A stretch of 64,000 nucleotides of DNA from Paracoccus litorisediminis (GCF_009711205.1 NZ_WMIG01000005.1:62001-126000); one strand, 5' to 3'; numbered from the stretch's first letter, positions 39,220 to 54,032 are shown. Numbers and translations are program-made. The notes: a model not told the origin generated them from the sequence alone.

Positions 39220-41769
39220 ATGACCGACACGCAATATCTCTCTGATTGGCGTCCCTATCCCTATGAGATCCTCGAGACCCGGCTGGAGTTCCGGCTGGAC
39301 CCAAGGGCCACGATCGTGCGCTCGCAGATCGACTTCCGCCGCCTTGCGCCCGAGGATCTGGTCCTTGACGGCGCGGGTCTGAAGACCCTTTCGCTAAGCA
39401 TCGATGGCCAAGCTGTTTCGCCCTCGCTGATCCCGCAGACGGATGGAAAGCTGATCATTCCCGCCGCACAGCTTCCCGACAGCTTCACCCTTGAGGCCGA
39501 GGTTCAGATCGACCCCGAGGCGAATACCGCCCTTGAGGGTCTCTACCTGTCCGGCGGCATGTTCTGCACCCAATGCGAGGCCGAAGGTTTCCGCCACATC
39601 ACCTGGTATCCCGACCGCCCCGATGTGATGGCGCCCTTCCGCGTGACCGTGCATTCCGATCAGCCGGTGCTGCTGTCGAATGGCAACCCGGTCAGCAGCC
39701 AGCCGGGTCAGGCCGTCTGGCACGATCCATGGCCCAAGCCCGCCTATCTGTTCGCGTTGGTCGCAGGCGATCTGCGCGCCATCTCTGACCGCTTCACCAC
39801 CATGTCGGGACGTGACGTCGCGCTGAACGTCTGGGTGCGTCCGGGCGACGAGCCGCGCGCGGGTTACGCGATGGAGAGCCTCATCCGTTCGATGAAATGG
39901 GATGAGGAGGCCTACGGCCGCGAATATGACCTCGATGTGTTCAACATCGTCGCCGTCGATGACTTCAACATGGGCGCGATGGAGAACAAGGGCCTAAACA
40001 TCTTCAACTCGAAGCTGGTCCTTGCCACCGCAGAAACCGCGACCGATGGCGATTACGAGCGCATCGAGGGCGTCATCGGCCATGAATACTTCCACAACTG
40101 GACCGGCAACCGCATCACCTGCCGCGACTGGTTCCAGCTGTGCCTCAAGGAAGGGCTGACGGTCTTCCGCGACCAGCAGTTCACCAGCGACATGCGCTCG
40201 GCCTCGGTCAAGCGTATCCATGACGTGCAGACCCTGCGCGCGCGCCAGTTCCGTGAGGATGCGGGTCCGCTGGCCCATCCCCCGCGCCCGGATCACTACC
40301 AAGAGATCAACAACTTCTACACCGCCACCGTCTATGAAAAGGGCGCCGAGGTCATCGGCATGCTCAAGCGGTTGGTAGGCGATGAAGGCTACCGCAAGGC
40401 GCTGGACCTGTATTTCGACCGCCATGACGGACAGGCCTGCACGATCGAGGACTGGATCACCGTCTTCCAGGACGCGACGGGCCGCGATCTGACGCAGTTC
40501 AAGCGCTGGTATACGGATGCGGGTACCCCTCGTCTGTCGCTGACCGAGGAATGGTCCGACGGTAAGCTGGTCCTGAACTTCCGTCAGCACACCGCCCCTA
40601 CCCCCGGCCAGCCCGACAAGCCCGCCCGTGTTATTCCCATCGCCCTTGGCCTGATCGGCCCCAATGGTGACGAGGTCCTGCCGACCACCGTGCTGGAGAT
40701 GACCGAAACCGCGCAAAGCTTCAGCTTTGACGGCTTGGGTGCGCGTCCGGTCGTGTCGCTGCTGCGCGGCTTCTCGGCCCCCGTCACCGTCGCACGCGAG
40801 ATGACGGCGGATGAGCAGGCCTTGCTGCTGGCGCATGACACCGACGCCTGCGCCCGCTGGCAGGCAGGCCATGACCTTGCGCTGGATGGGCTGATCGCCC
40901 GCGCGCAGGGGCAGGAAGGCGGGGCCGAGTTCATCCGCGCCATCGCCGGGCTACTGGACGATGCGGAATCCGATCCGGCCTTTGCCGCGCTTTGCCTTGT
41001 CCTGCCGGGCGAAGAGGAAATCGCCACCACCATGGCAGCAGCGGGCGTGACCCCTGACCCGGACGCGATCAACCGGGCCCGCACCGCGCTGATGCTTGAG
41101 CTTGCCACAGCGCATCAGACGGCTCTGGCCCGGCTTTATGACGCGATGGAGTCCAAGGGCCCCTATGTGCCAGATGCGGAAGGCGCGGCCCACCGCAGCC
41201 TGCGTCTGGCCTGCCTTGCCTATCTCAGCCGTCTTGACGGCGGTGACCGGGCCGAGGCGCTGTTTGCCAGTGCCACTAACATGACCGAACGTCAGGGCGC
41301 ACTGGAGCAACTGATCGCCGCAGGTCGTGACAAGGACGCGCTGGCACGGTTTGAGGCCGAGTTCCGCCAGAACCGCCTTGTCATGGACAAGTGGTTCATG
41401 GTCCAGCCCCTGCGCGCCGCAGCGGGTCAGGCCGTCGCCCGTGCCCGTGAACTGGCCGCGCGGCCCGATTTCGACTGGAAGAATCCCAACCGCTTCCGGG
41501 CGCTGATCGCGGGGCTGACCTCGAACCATGCCGGCTTCCATGCGGCGGATGGCTCGGGCTACGACTTCCTTGCCGACTGGCTGATGAAGCTCGACCCGGT
41601 CAACCCGCAGACCACGGCACGCATGTGCTCGGCCTTCGAGACGATTTCGCGTTATGATGCGGGCCGTCAGGCCAAGGCGCGCGCCGCGTTGCAACGCATC
41701 GCCGCCATGCCGGGACTTTCGCGCAACACATCCGAGATGGTTACGCGTATCCTTGCCGGTGCTGGCTAA
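39220..41769 (+). CDS. pepN: Aminopeptidase N (M1 family)
   Basis: 849-residue zinc metallopeptidase that removes N-terminal residues from peptides in the cytoplasm. The substrate-recognition motif is MGAMENKGLNIFN, and the zinc site is HEYFHNWTGNRITCRDW with the third ligand in LKEGLTVFRDQQF. C-terminal helical domain complete; length normal for proteobacterial PepN. Divergent from the Ala-rich membrane protein gene. Confidence 0.97.
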   Translation: MTDTQYLSDWRPYPYEILETRLEFRLDPRATIVRSQIDFRRLAPEDLVLDGAGLKTLSLSIDGQAVSPSLIPQTDGKLIIPAAQLPDSFTLEAEVQIDPEANTALEGLYLSGGMFCTQCEAEGFRHITWYPDRPDVMAPFRVTVHSDQPVLLSNGNPVSSQPGQAVWHDPWPKPAYLFALVAGDLRAISDRFTTMSGRDVALNVWVRPGDEPRAGYAMESLIRSMKWDEEAYGREYDLDVFNIVAVDDFNMGAMENKGLNIFNSKLVLATAETATDGDYERIEGVIGHEYFHNWTGNRITCRDWFQLCLKEGLTVFRDQQFTSDMRSASVKRIHDVQTLRARQFREDAGPLAHPPRPDHYQEINNFYTATVYEKGAEVIGMLKRLVGDEGYRKALDLYFDRHDGQACTIEDWITVFQDATGRDLTQFKRWYTDAGTPRLSLTEEWSDGKLVLNFRQHTAPTPGQPDKPARVIPIALGLIGPNGDEVLPTTVLEMTETAQSFSFDGLGARPVVSLLRGFSAPVTVAREMTADEQALLLAHDTDACARWQAGHDLALDGLIARAQGQEGGAEFIRAIAGLLDDAESDPAFAALCLVLPGEEEIATTMAAAGVTPDPDAINRARTALMLELATAHQTALARLYDAMESKGPYVPDAEGAAHRSLRLACLAYLSRLDGGDRAEALFASATNMTERQGALEQLIAAGRDKDALARFEAEFRQNRLVMDKWFMVQPLRAAAGQAVARARELAARPDFDWKNPNRFRALIAGLTSNHAGFHAADGSGYDFLADWLMKLDPVNPQTTARMCSAFETISRYDAGRQAKARAALQRIAAMPGLSRNTSEMVTRILAGAG

Positions 41770-41822
41770 GGTTGCATCAAGCGGTCTTGCAGCCGCCTCG
41801 CGGGCACGGCAATACTGCCGCT

Positions 41823-42728
41823 ATGGATGCCCGCGAGGACATGAAAAGACGCCTTGATCCGCTGATAGACGAGCGGGCACCTTGGCTTTTTTCAGGCCGT
41901 TGGCACCATAACCTCGCGCGGCGGGCACTGATGTGGCTGCTGCGCTATCCCCAGACCGTCGAACTGGGCGCCGAGTTTCGCGACCTGCCCGCCGATGAGA
42001 TCATGCGCCGCATGGCCCAGCTGATCGTGCGCGATCTGACGGTTGAGGGGCTGGAAAACCTGCCCGCCACCGGGGCGGCGCTGATCGTCTCGAACCACCC
42101 GACCGGGATCGCCGACGGGATCGTGCTGCATACGGTGATCTCGGCGGTGCGGGACGATCTGTTCATCTATGCCAATCACGACATCATGCGGGTCCTGCCG
42201 CAATGCAGCAGCCTGATCGCCCCGGTGGAATGGCGCACTGAAAAGCGCAGCCACGCCAAGACCCGTGCCACGATGGATTACACTCGCGAGGCGCTGGCGC
42301 GCGGCCGCATCGGTCTGATCTTCCCCTCGGGTCGGCTGGCCAAACGCCGAGGTCTTACGCTGCATGAGCGCCCGTGGATGGCCAGTGCGGCGATGATCGC
42401 CAAGAAATTCGACGTGCCGGTCATTCCCTTGCGTATTCGGGCGCGGAACTCGACGCTGTTCTACCTGCTGGACGCGATCCACCCGACGGTGCGGGACGTG
42501 ACGCTGTTCAACGAGGTACTGAACAAGGGCGCGCAACCCTTTGCCGTCACAATAGGCCAACCAATCCAACCGGCATCCCTGCCCGCCCGCAGCGAGGAGG
42601 GCATCGCCATTCTGCGCGACGCCGTCCTGAACCTTCCGCCACCTTCGGCACAGGCCACCCAACTGTCGCAGATCCGCAGGCTGTCGCAGGTCCGCCATGC
42701 CATGACCAAGCCGCACCCGATCGAGTAA
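41823..42728 (+). CDS. Lysophospholipid acyltransferase-like protein
   Basis: 301-residue protein of the LPLAT/PlsC superfamily. LIVSNHPTGIADGIVL near residue 95-108 is the catalytic His-Asp region (spacing one longer than HX4D), and IGLIFPSGRLAKR is the glycerophosphate-binding block. Start choice is open: ATG at 41823, or ATG at 41841 with GAGGA just before it. Could be an acyltransferase for glycerolipids, ornithine lipids or a haemolysin-like protein. Stands alone downstream of pepN. Confidence 0.82.
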   Translation: MDAREDMKRRLDPLIDERAPWLFSGRWHHNLARRALMWLLRYPQTVELGAEFRDLPADEIMRRMAQLIVRDLTVEGLENLPATGAALIVSNHPTGIADGIVLHTVISAVRDDLFIYANHDIMRVLPQCSSLIAPVEWRTEKRSHAKTRATMDYTREALARGRIGLIFPSGRLAKRRGLTLHERPWMASAAMIAKKFDVPVIPLRIRARNSTLFYLLDAIHPTVRDVTLFNEVLNKGAQPFAVTIGQPIQPASLPARSEEGIAILRDAVLNLPPPSAQATQLSQIRRLSQVRHAMTKPHPIE

Positions 42729-42765
42729 AATCGCCAGTGCGCCGCGTGTGGCCGATGCCGTGTTT

Positions 42766-42830
42766 GGGTATTTAAGAAACGAAGAAATCCAGAAGCGAGG
42801 CTTGAGGCTTTCTTCGTTTCTTAAATACCC
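42766..42830. repeat. 22-bp perfect inverted repeat (paired short-variant repeats)
   Basis: Left arm 42766-42787 starts GGGTATTTAAGAAACGAAGA; right arm 42809-42830 is its exact reverse complement. A 21-base loop separates them. The arm matches the single copy at 10591 with one mismatch. Between convergent genes, so it may also act as a bidirectional terminator. Confidence 0.85.
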
Positions 42831-42873
42831 ATGCGACAGTGCGGCCGGCGCGGCGGTTGGCATGATGCGCGGC

Positions 42874-45477
<2,604 letters not shown>

Positions 45478-45548
45478 CGCGCAAGGTGGCCGTGCCGCCC
45501 TTAACATTTCGCCAATGAAGGCTAGATAAGGTCGAAAGGAGGGTCACA

Positions 45549-46967
45549 ATGATCCACTTCGACAACAGCTACGCCCGCCTGCCCCAAGGGTTCTTCACCC
45601 GCACTGCGCCGACCCCAGTGCGCGACCCCAAGCTTGTCGCCCTGAACCTGCCACTGGCCGCGCGTCTGGGCCTTGATCCCGCATGGCTGCAAAGCCCCGA
45701 AGGCCTGCTAATGCTGGCCGGGAATACCCTGCCCGAAGGGGCGGAACCGATCGCGCAGGCCTATGCCGGTCACCAGTTCGGCGGCTTTTCCCCGCAGCTG
45801 GGCGATGGTCGCGCGGTGCTGCTGGGCGAAGTCGTGGCCCCCGACGGTGCGCGTTTCGACATCCAGCTGAAAGGCTCGGGGCCGACGCCCTTCTCGCGCC
45901 GGGGCGACGGGCGGGCTTGGCTGGGTCCGGTTCTGCGCGAATATCTGGTCAGTGAGTTCATGGCCGCCTTTGGCGTGCCGACCACGCGGGCCTTGGCCGC
46001 CGTCACCACGGGCGAGCAGGTCATTCGCGAAACCCTGCTGCCCGGCGCGGTCCTGACCCGCGTGGCGTCCAGCCATATCCGGGTCGGCACGTTTGAATTC
46101 TACGCCGCACGCGGCGACCGTGACCGGCTGCGTCTGCTGGCCGAACATGTCATCGCGCGGCATTACCCAGACGCCTCGGGTGCGGCGGACCTGCTGCAGC
46201 GCGTGGTCGAAGCGCAGGCCTATACGATTTCCTGCTGGATGGGTCTGGGCTTTATCCATGGCGTGATGAACACCGACAACATGTCGGTCTCGGGCGAGAC
46301 CATCGATTACGGCCCCTGCGCCTTCATGGACGGTTACCGGCCCGACAAGGTGTTCTCCTCGATTGACGCCTATGGCCGCTATGCCTGGAACGAACAGCCC
46401 AATATCGCCGTCTGGAACCTTGCGCAGCTGGCCAGTTGCCTAGTGCCGCTGATGGGCGACAGCGACGAGGCCGTGGCCGAAGCGACGCGGATCGTCCATT
46501 CTTTCCCGGCGCTTTACCAGCGCGAATGGCTGCGCCGTTTCGCGGCCAAGCTGGGCATCACATCCCCGCGCGACACCGACCGCGCGCTGATCGAACGCCT
46601 GCTGGGCCTGATGGCCGAGGGGCAGGCCGATTTCACCCGCGTCTTTGCCGGCCTGTCCAACGGCAAGGCCCGCGACGAGTTCCTGAACCGTGATTCCTTC
46701 GACCAATGGGCCGTAGACTGGCAGGCGCGTATCAAAGATCTGCCGGACGCCGCGCAGGTCATGGCACGGGCCAATCCCCGCCGCATCCCGCGCAACCACC
46801 GGATCGAGGAAGCCATCGCACAGGCCCGCGACTCCGGCGATTACAGCCCGTTCCATCTGCTCGACGCCGCCTTGCGAGACCCGTTTACGGATCGCCCGGA
46901 ATGGGACAAACTCGCCCTTCCTCCCCAGCCCGACGAGGTCGTCCAGCGCACCTTCTGCGGCACCTGA
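45549..46967 (+). CDS. selO: Protein adenylyltransferase SelO (YdiU family)
   Basis: 472-residue pseudokinase-fold enzyme that AMPylates proteins, tied to redox homeostasis. Conserved [59 protein letters not shown] and the C-terminal FCGT with the conserved cysteine (a selenocysteine in some homologs). Strong Shine-Dalgarno AAAGGAGGG. Followed 13 bases later by a phosphodiesterase-fold gene. Confidence 0.95.
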   Translation: MIHFDNSYARLPQGFFTRTAPTPVRDPKLVALNLPLAARLGLDPAWLQSPEGLLMLAGNTLPEGAEPIAQAYAGHQFGGFSPQLGDGRAVLLGEVVAPDGARFDIQLKGSGPTPFSRRGDGRAWLGPVLREYLVSEFMAAFGVPTTRALAAVTTGEQVIRETLLPGAVLTRVASSHIRVGTFEFYAARGDRDRLRLLAEHVIARHYPDASGAADLLQRVVEAQAYTISCWMGLGFIHGVMNTDNMSVSGETIDYGPCAFMDGYRPDKVFSSIDAYGRYAWNEQPNIAVWNLAQLASCLVPLMGDSDEAVAEATRIVHSFPALYQREWLRRFAAKLGITSPRDTDRALIERLLGLMAEGQADFTRVFAGLSNGKARDEFLNRDSFDQWAVDWQARIKDLPDAAQVMARANPRRIPRNHRIEEAIAQARDSGDYSPFHLLDAALRDPFTDRPEWDKLALPPQPDEVVQRTFCGT

Positions 46968-46980
46968 GAAGAAAGGTTCC

Positions 46981-49081
<2,101 letters not shown>

Positions 49082-49103
49082 TCGCCACGCGAATATGCGG
49101 AAA

Positions 49104-49127
49104 GGGCGGCCAATTGGCCGCCCTTTT
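49104..49127 (+). terminator. eno terminator
   Basis: GGGCGGCC, loop AATT, GGCCGCCC, then TTTT. It may also serve the convergent gene, whose stop touches it; the opposite tail is TTT. Confidence 0.88.
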
Positions 49128-49888
49128 CATATCCACCAGCGATGGGTCAGCGCGAAGGCGCCAAGCGCCAGTCGCTTTCGGAACTCCGAAGGCTGGACGA
49201 CGGCCAGCACCTCGATCCCTTTCGGGGCCGCATCAAGGATGGGTTTGACGCCCGCGCCGGGAAACAGGATCGGTGCCACGGCACGCGACACGTGACGCCG
49301 CTGTGCCCGCGCCTCGGTCAGTTTTTGGTGCGCATGGGTGGCGATCTGCGACAATGCCTCGGGCGACGGGTCCCAAAGGCCCAGCCCCAATCCCTGAAGC
49401 GCGGGCAAGGCGGCCAACCAGTTGACCAGACCCAGCCCCTCGGCTTGCGCGGCAATGGCAGGCGTCGCCGCCGTCGGCCCATCGAGGGCCTCGGCGGCGA
49501 ATTGGGCCAGCGGCACCGCCGTGTCCCGCACATAAGCCATGACAGCGTCCGGCCCGTCATGCGGTTCGCGCGCCGAATCGCGACGGCGAGCTTCGGCCAG
49601 CGCAGCCAAGGCTGCCGCACGCGGGCCCCAGGCTTCGGCCAACGGCGTCAGCAATTCATGTGACTGGGCCTTACCCTCGCCGATATCCTCGAGCCGTTCG
49701 ATCCACCATTGCAGGCGCATTTCGGCGATCAGCGGCTCGTTCGAGGCCAATGGCGCGCGGGCCAGTTCAAGGTTCAACGCATAAAGCGTCAGCAGCCGGG
49801 GCCGCGCCGCAGAGGGGACCATCAGGCAGATCCCGAACCGGTCGGGATCATGTTCGCGCAGCGCATCCGCGCAGTCATCGAGACTCAT
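49127..49888 (-). CDS. Squalene/phytoene synthase family protein
   Basis: 253-residue all-helical protein. RFGICLMVPSAARPRLLTLY and MRLQWWIERLEDI match the isoprenyl synthase-like family, but the Asp-rich DxxxD catalytic motifs of true phytoene synthases are not clearly present. It looks closer to the NDUFAF6-type branch connected with complex I assembly in mitochondria. Its ATG overlaps the stop of cimA (ATGA). Confidence 0.82.
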   Translation of the reverse strand: MSLDDCADALREHDPDRFGICLMVPSAARPRLLTLYALNLELARAPLASNEPLIAEMRLQWWIERLEDIGEGKAQSHELLTPLAEAWGPRAAALAALAEARRRDSAREPHDGPDAVMAYVRDTAVPLAQFAAEALDGPTAATPAIAAQAEGLGLVNWLAALPALQGLGLGLWDPSPEALSQIATHAHQKLTEARAQRRHVSRAVAPILFPGAGVKPILDAAPKGIEVLAVVQPSEFRKRLALGAFALTHRWWI

Positions 49889-51501
49889 GCCGGAGCCACC
49901 CGGTCGCGGATCAGCTTCCAGCGGATCGCGTCCACCAGCGCCTCAAAACTGGCATCGACGATGTTATGCGAGACGCCGACGGTGGACCAGCGATGCCCCT
50001 GCCCGTCGGCGCTGTCGATGATGACCCGGGTGACGGCATCGGTGCCGCCGCCGGTGATACGGACGCGGAAGTCGACCAGATGCATGTCCTCGATATGGGT
50101 TTGGTACGGCCCCAGATCCTTGCCCAAGGCGCGCCACAGCGCGTTGACAGGGCCGCGATCCTGCCCCTCTTCGTCCATGCTTTCGCTGACCGACAGCATC
50201 CGCTGATCACCAATGCGGACCACGACCACGGCTTCAGACACCGAGATCCGCTGCCCCAGCGCGTTCTTGCGCCGCTCGACGGTGGTGCGATAGCGCTCGA
50301 CCGAGAAATAGGGTTCAAGCGTCCCAAGCTCGGCCCGCGCCAGCAGCTCGAAACTGGCCTGCGCGCCGTCATAGGCATAGCCCTGATCCTCGCGCACCTT
50401 TACCAGATCAAGAATGCGGGCCAGCGCCGGATCGTCGCGGCCGACCTCGATCCCCGCACCGGCCAGACGTGCGCGCAGGTTCGACTGCCCGGCCTGATTG
50501 GACATCGGGATGATCCGCTCATTGCCGATGATCGCGGGTTCAACATGCTCATAGGTTGCGGGATTTTTCAGGATCGCGCTGGCATGCAGCCCCGCCTTAT
50601 GCGCGAATGCCGAGGCCCCGACATAGGGCGCAGCGCGCAGCGGCACGCGGTTCAGGATCTCATCCAACCGGCGCGAGATCCGGGTCAGACCGGCCAGTCC
50701 CTCGGGTGAAACGCCGGTTTGCAGCGTCGAGCGATAGGGCTCCTTCAGCAACAGCGTCGGGATCAGCGTGGTCAGGCTGGCGTTACCGCAACGCTCACCC
50801 AGGCCGTTCAGCGTGCCCTGAATCTGGCGCGCGCCTGCGTCGACGGCGGCCAGGGTGCAGGCCACCGCATTGCCGGTATCGTCATGACAATGGATGCCCA
50901 GTCGGTCGCCGGGAATGCCGCCCGCGATCACCGCACGGGTGATTTCGCCCACGCGACCCGGCAGCGTGCCGCCATTGGTGTCGCACAGCACGACCCAGCG
51001 CGCGCCTGCGTCAATCGCCACGTGCAGGCATTCCAGCGCGTAATCGGGATCGTCAGCGTAGCCGTCAAAGAAATGCTCGGCGTCGAACAGCGCCTCGCGC
51101 CCCTGCGCCACCAGATGCGCGACCGAGGCGCGGATGTTCTCAAGGTTCTCGTCCAGACCGATTCCCAACGCCTCGCGGACATGAAAGGGGTGGGTCTTGC
51201 CGACCAGACAGACCGAGGCCGTTCCCGCATTCAGCACCGCCGCCAGCACATCGTCGTTCTCAGCCGAGCGTCCCGCCCGCTTGGTCATGCCGAATGCGGT
51301 CATGGTGGCGCGGGTTTTGGGCGCTGCGTCAAAGAAGTCGCTGTCCGTCGGATTCGCGCCCGGCCAGCCGCCCTCGATATGATCGACGCCCAACAGGTCC
51401 AGCATCTGCGCAATCTCGACCTTCTCGGCCGCCGAGAACTGCACGCCTTGCGTCTGCTGCCCGTCACGCAGCGTGGTGTCGTAAAGGTAAAGGCGTTCCA
51501 T
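49885..51501 (-). CDS. cimA: (R)-citramalate synthase
   Basis: 538-residue DRE-TIM enzyme condensing pyruvate and acetyl-CoA to citramalate, an entry to isoleucine via 2-oxobutyrate. Start [33 protein letters not shown] distinguishes it from LeuA; metal site HCHDDTGNAVACT; LNGLGERCGNASL. C-terminal LeuA-type regulatory domain present. Overlaps cysS by one base and the phytoene synthase-like gene by four, so a three-gene unit is likely. Confidence 0.94.
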   Translation of the reverse strand: MERLYLYDTTLRDGQQTQGVQFSAAEKVEIAQMLDLLGVDHIEGGWPGANPTDSDFFDAAPKTRATMTAFGMTKRAGRSAENDDVLAAVLNAGTASVCLVGKTHPFHVREALGIGLDENLENIRASVAHLVAQGREALFDAEHFFDGYADDPDYALECLHVAIDAGARWVVLCDTNGGTLPGRVGEITRAVIAGGIPGDRLGIHCHDDTGNAVACTLAAVDAGARQIQGTLNGLGERCGNASLTTLIPTLLLKEPYRSTLQTGVSPEGLAGLTRISRRLDEILNRVPLRAAPYVGASAFAHKAGLHASAILKNPATYEHVEPAIIGNERIIPMSNQAGQSNLRARLAGAGIEVGRDDPALARILDLVKVREDQGYAYDGAQASFELLARAELGTLEPYFSVERYRTTVERRKNALGQRISVSEAVVVVRIGDQRMLSVSESMDEEGQDRGPVNALWRALGKDLGPYQTHIEDMHLVDFRVRITGGGTDAVTRVIIDSADGQGHRWSTVGVSHNIVDASFEALVDAIRWKLIRDRVAPA

Positions 51502-52925
51502 CAGAGCCCTTTGAGTTCGTTAGCGTCGAAGTGGGCCATCGGCGCGAGCTCGACACCTTCGCGGCCCATCTGAACCGCGACGCCAGCGTTGGTTAGCATC
51601 TCTTTAAAGCTGTCGACTGGTGCAAAGTCCTTAGTCTGCTTTGCGACATCGCGGAGGGCTTGAAGTTTTTCCGCATATGAAGCGAGCCCCGCAACCTTTT
51701 CTCGAAGTTCCCCAATACGGGCTCCCATCTGATCAAGTTTGATCAATCCAAGAAAATCGAGGTTTGCTACCAGATCGGTCACGAGGTCGCTTTGATTGGC
51801 CATCCGATCTAGCGCCATGAGTGCAGCATGGGTGTTGAGATCGTCTGCAAGCGCCGCGACAACTGCCTCATGAGGTCCGATCATCCTTGCCTTGGCAAGA
51901 TCAGCGTATTTTTCGGCCATCCAAACGTAGTCTTCGAGCTTACTCCGCGCCGCGACGGCTTTTTCCTCCGTCCAGTCCATCGGACTACGATAATGCGTCT
52001 GCATCAAAACGTATCGGATCACCTCGCCCGGAATCCCCTGATCCAGCAGGTCGCGCACGGTAAAGAAATTGCCCAAGGACTTGGACATCTTCTTGCCCTC
52101 GACCTGCAGCATCTCATTATGCAGCCAGACATTGGCAAACTGCCCATGCGGATGGGCGCAGCAGCTTTGCGCGATCTCATTCTCATGATGCGGGAATTGC
52201 AGATCGATCCCGCCCGCATGAATGTCGAAGCTCTCGCCCAGCAGCTCATAGGACATGGCCGAGCATTCGATATGCCAGCCCGGACGCCCCCGGCCCCAAG
52301 GGCTGTCCCAACCCGGCAGACCGTCATCCGAGGGCTTCCACAGCACGAAATCCATCGGATCGCGCTTGAAGGGTGCAACCTCGACCCGCGCGCCGGCGAT
52401 CATGTCATCGACCGAACGCCCCGACAGCCGCCCATATTCGGGATAGGAGCGCACGTCGAACAGCACGTGCCCCTCGGCGGCATAGGCATGGCCGCGCACG
52501 ATCAGAACCTCGATCATCTCGATCATCTGGCCGATGTAGTCGGTGGCGCGCGGCTCAAAATCCGGGCGTGCCGCACCCAGCGCGTCCATGTCGGCGTGAT
52601 ACCAGCCGATGGTTTCCTCGGTCCGCTCGCGGATCAGGTCCTCAAGCGTGCCGGGCGCGCCGGCCTGCTGACGGGCCAGTGCGGTCGCATTGATTTTGTC
52701 ATCGACATCGGTGAAATTGCGCACATAGGTCACGTGATCCGCGCCATAGACATGGCGCAAAAGCCGCACCAGCACGTCAAAGACGACCACAGGCCGGGCA
52801 TTGCCCAGATGCGCCCGGTCATAGACGGTGGGTCCGCAGATATACAGCCCCACGCGCGCCGGATCGATGGGGCGGAAAATCTCTTTCCCGCGGCTCTTGG
52901 TATTCGTCAGTCTGATCTCGACCAT
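51501..52925 (-). CDS. cysS: Cysteinyl-tRNA synthetase
   Basis: 474-residue class I enzyme charging tRNA-Cys. Zinc and HIGH-like region [18 protein letters not shown], zinc ligands again in WHIECSAMS and FPHHENE, KMSKS motif KKMSKSLGN. Start [10 protein letters not shown] follows GAGGGAA; an upstream ATG at 52946 has no such site. The part encoding about residues 304-446 (51590-52015) has clearly lower GC and different codon choice than the rest, which suggests a recombined segment. Confidence 0.96.
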   Translation of the reverse strand: MVEIRLTNTKSRGKEIFRPIDPARVGLYICGPTVYDRAHLGNARPVVVFDVLVRLLRHVYGADHVTYVRNFTDVDDKINATALARQQAGAPGTLEDLIRERTEETIGWYHADMDALGAARPDFEPRATDYIGQMIEMIEVLIVRGHAYAAEGHVLFDVRSYPEYGRLSGRSVDDMIAGARVEVAPFKRDPMDFVLWKPSDDGLPGWDSPWGRGRPGWHIECSAMSYELLGESFDIHAGGIDLQFPHHENEIAQSCCAHPHGQFANVWLHNEMLQVEGKKMSKSLGNFFTVRDLLDQGIPGEVIRYVLMQTHYRSPMDWTEEKAVAARSKLEDYVWMAEKYADLAKARMIGPHEAVVAALADDLNTHAALMALDRMANQSDLVTDLVANLDFLGLIKLDQMGARIGELREKVAGLASYAEKLQALRDVAKQTKDFAPVDSFKEMLTNAGVAVQMGREGVELAPMAHFDANELKGL

Positions 52926-53105
52926 GACTTCCCTCGAATTGGGCATCCCGAACCTGTCCCGGCGCGGGCGTCATTGGTCACGAAGGAACGCCCGCCTGAA
53001 TTTTCAGCCGGTAATGATGCAACGGATGGTGGCGGCGTGCAGCTTCATGCCGTTGCCTTAAACCATCGCCTTGCCTCTGCCAAGAGAGGCTGCAAGACTA
53101 AGGCC

Positions 53106-53447
53106 ATGAGCCGCGAACTGGTCAATGAAATCTGCGCCGCACAGCCGGGGGCCGAATGGTCCGATCCCTGGGGCGGAGGCCATGATTGCTGGAAGGTCGC
53201 GGGCAAGATCTTTGCCCTGACCGGAACAGTCGGAACCCACGTCACCGTCAAGACCGAAAGTGCCGAGATGGCGTCTTTCCTGATCGAGACCGGCGTCGCC
53301 GACCGTGCCCCCTATATGCACGCAAGCTGGGTCGCCCTGCCGCTTGACGCCGCCCCCGACGAACTGGCCCACCGCATCCGCCATAGCTACCGTCTGGTCC
53401 GCACGGCCCTGTCCCGCAAGGCACAGGCCGCGCTGCCGCCGCTGTAG
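53106..53447 (+). CDS. MmcQ/YjbR family protein
   Basis: 113-residue small cytoplasmic protein. LVNEICAAQPGAEWSDPWGG, CWKVAGKIFALTG and the closing HSYRLVRTALSRKAQAALP fit the MmcQ/YjbR group, a CyaY-like fold sometimes called DNA-binding. Function unproven. Divergent from cysS. Confidence 0.87.
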   Translation: MSRELVNEICAAQPGAEWSDPWGGGHDCWKVAGKIFALTGTVGTHVTVKTESAEMASFLIETGVADRAPYMHASWVALPLDAAPDELAHRIRHSYRLVRTALSRKAQAALPPL

Positions 53448-53472
53448 GAGTGAGATCCCCACGCAATTAATA

Positions 53473-53491
53473 TTATCTATCAAATAGATAA
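53473..53491. promoter_or_regulatory. AT-rich palindrome
   Basis: TTATCTAT, loop CAA, ATAGATAA: perfect 8-base arms, inside an unusually AT-rich stretch (53464-53545) that also holds a second TTATCTAA. Between convergent genes. No regulator can be named. Confidence 0.4.
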
Positions 53492-53625
53492 GTTGAATTA
53501 TTTATCTAATTTCGAAGCCCTTATAAAAACACACACATATCGTGCGGTTAAGGACTGCGCCTACAGCAGCAGGCGCGCAGGAAACAGGGCCACAGTCCAG
53601 AACGCTGGACAAGATCGAAGGCCGC

Positions 53626-53970
53626 TTAATGCCCGTGGCTATCCGGCAGCAGCTTCTTACGATCTCTGCTGCCCGCAGTTGATTCAACCAGCACCTTCGG
53701 TCGCGAGATGTTGGAAAACACCACTCTTCCCGACGGCGGTTTCCTCCCGCCTTCAGCCATCAGCATCACGGAAATGCCGAACTGCACGCCTGCAAACAGC
53801 GCGGCGTGAAAGAAGATCAGCATGAAGAAACCGATCCAGCCCGCCGGACTTGCAAACAGCAGATGGCGAAGCCCCGCGATGTCAAAGGCCACCAGCAGGA
53901 CAGCGAAGATGACGCCCAGAACGGCCCCGAACATCATGCTGGAAAGGTAAAGCCGGATCAGCCTTGGCAT
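53626..53970 (-). CDS. Small conserved membrane protein
   Basis: 114 residues with three hydrophobic segments (SSMMFGAVLGVIFAVLLVAF, GWIGFFMLIFFHAALFAG, VQFGISVML) and a basic cytoplasmic-looking tail ending DRKKLLPDSHGH. Ribosome site AGGAGGG upstream. It follows nusB on the same strand, 62 bases away, and a hairpin covers its Shine-Dalgarno. Function unknown. Confidence 0.78.
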   Translation of the reverse strand: MPRLIRLYLSSMMFGAVLGVIFAVLLVAFDIAGLRHLLFASPAGWIGFFMLIFFHAALFAGVQFGISVMLMAEGGRKPPSGRVVFSNISRPKVLVESTAGSRDRKKLLPDSHGH

Positions 53971-53975
53971 GGCAT

Positions 53976-53998
53976 CCCTCCTGCCGGATCAGGCAGGA
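53976..53998 (-). promoter_or_regulatory. Hairpin over a Shine-Dalgarno
   Basis: TCCTGCC (53979-53985) pairs with GGCAGGA (53992-53998) around a six-base loop. On the minus strand one arm overlaps AGGAGGG (53976-53982), the ribosome site of the small membrane protein gene. Confidence 0.45.
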
Positions 53999-54032
53999 AG
54001 GATAATCGGTTTCCGGAAAATTCCCAAGAGGC

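Noticed and set aside
49127..49888. Carotenoid biosynthesis gene (crtB)
   Set aside because: Distant family similarity only; catalytic Asp-rich motifs are not clear and no other crt genes are present.
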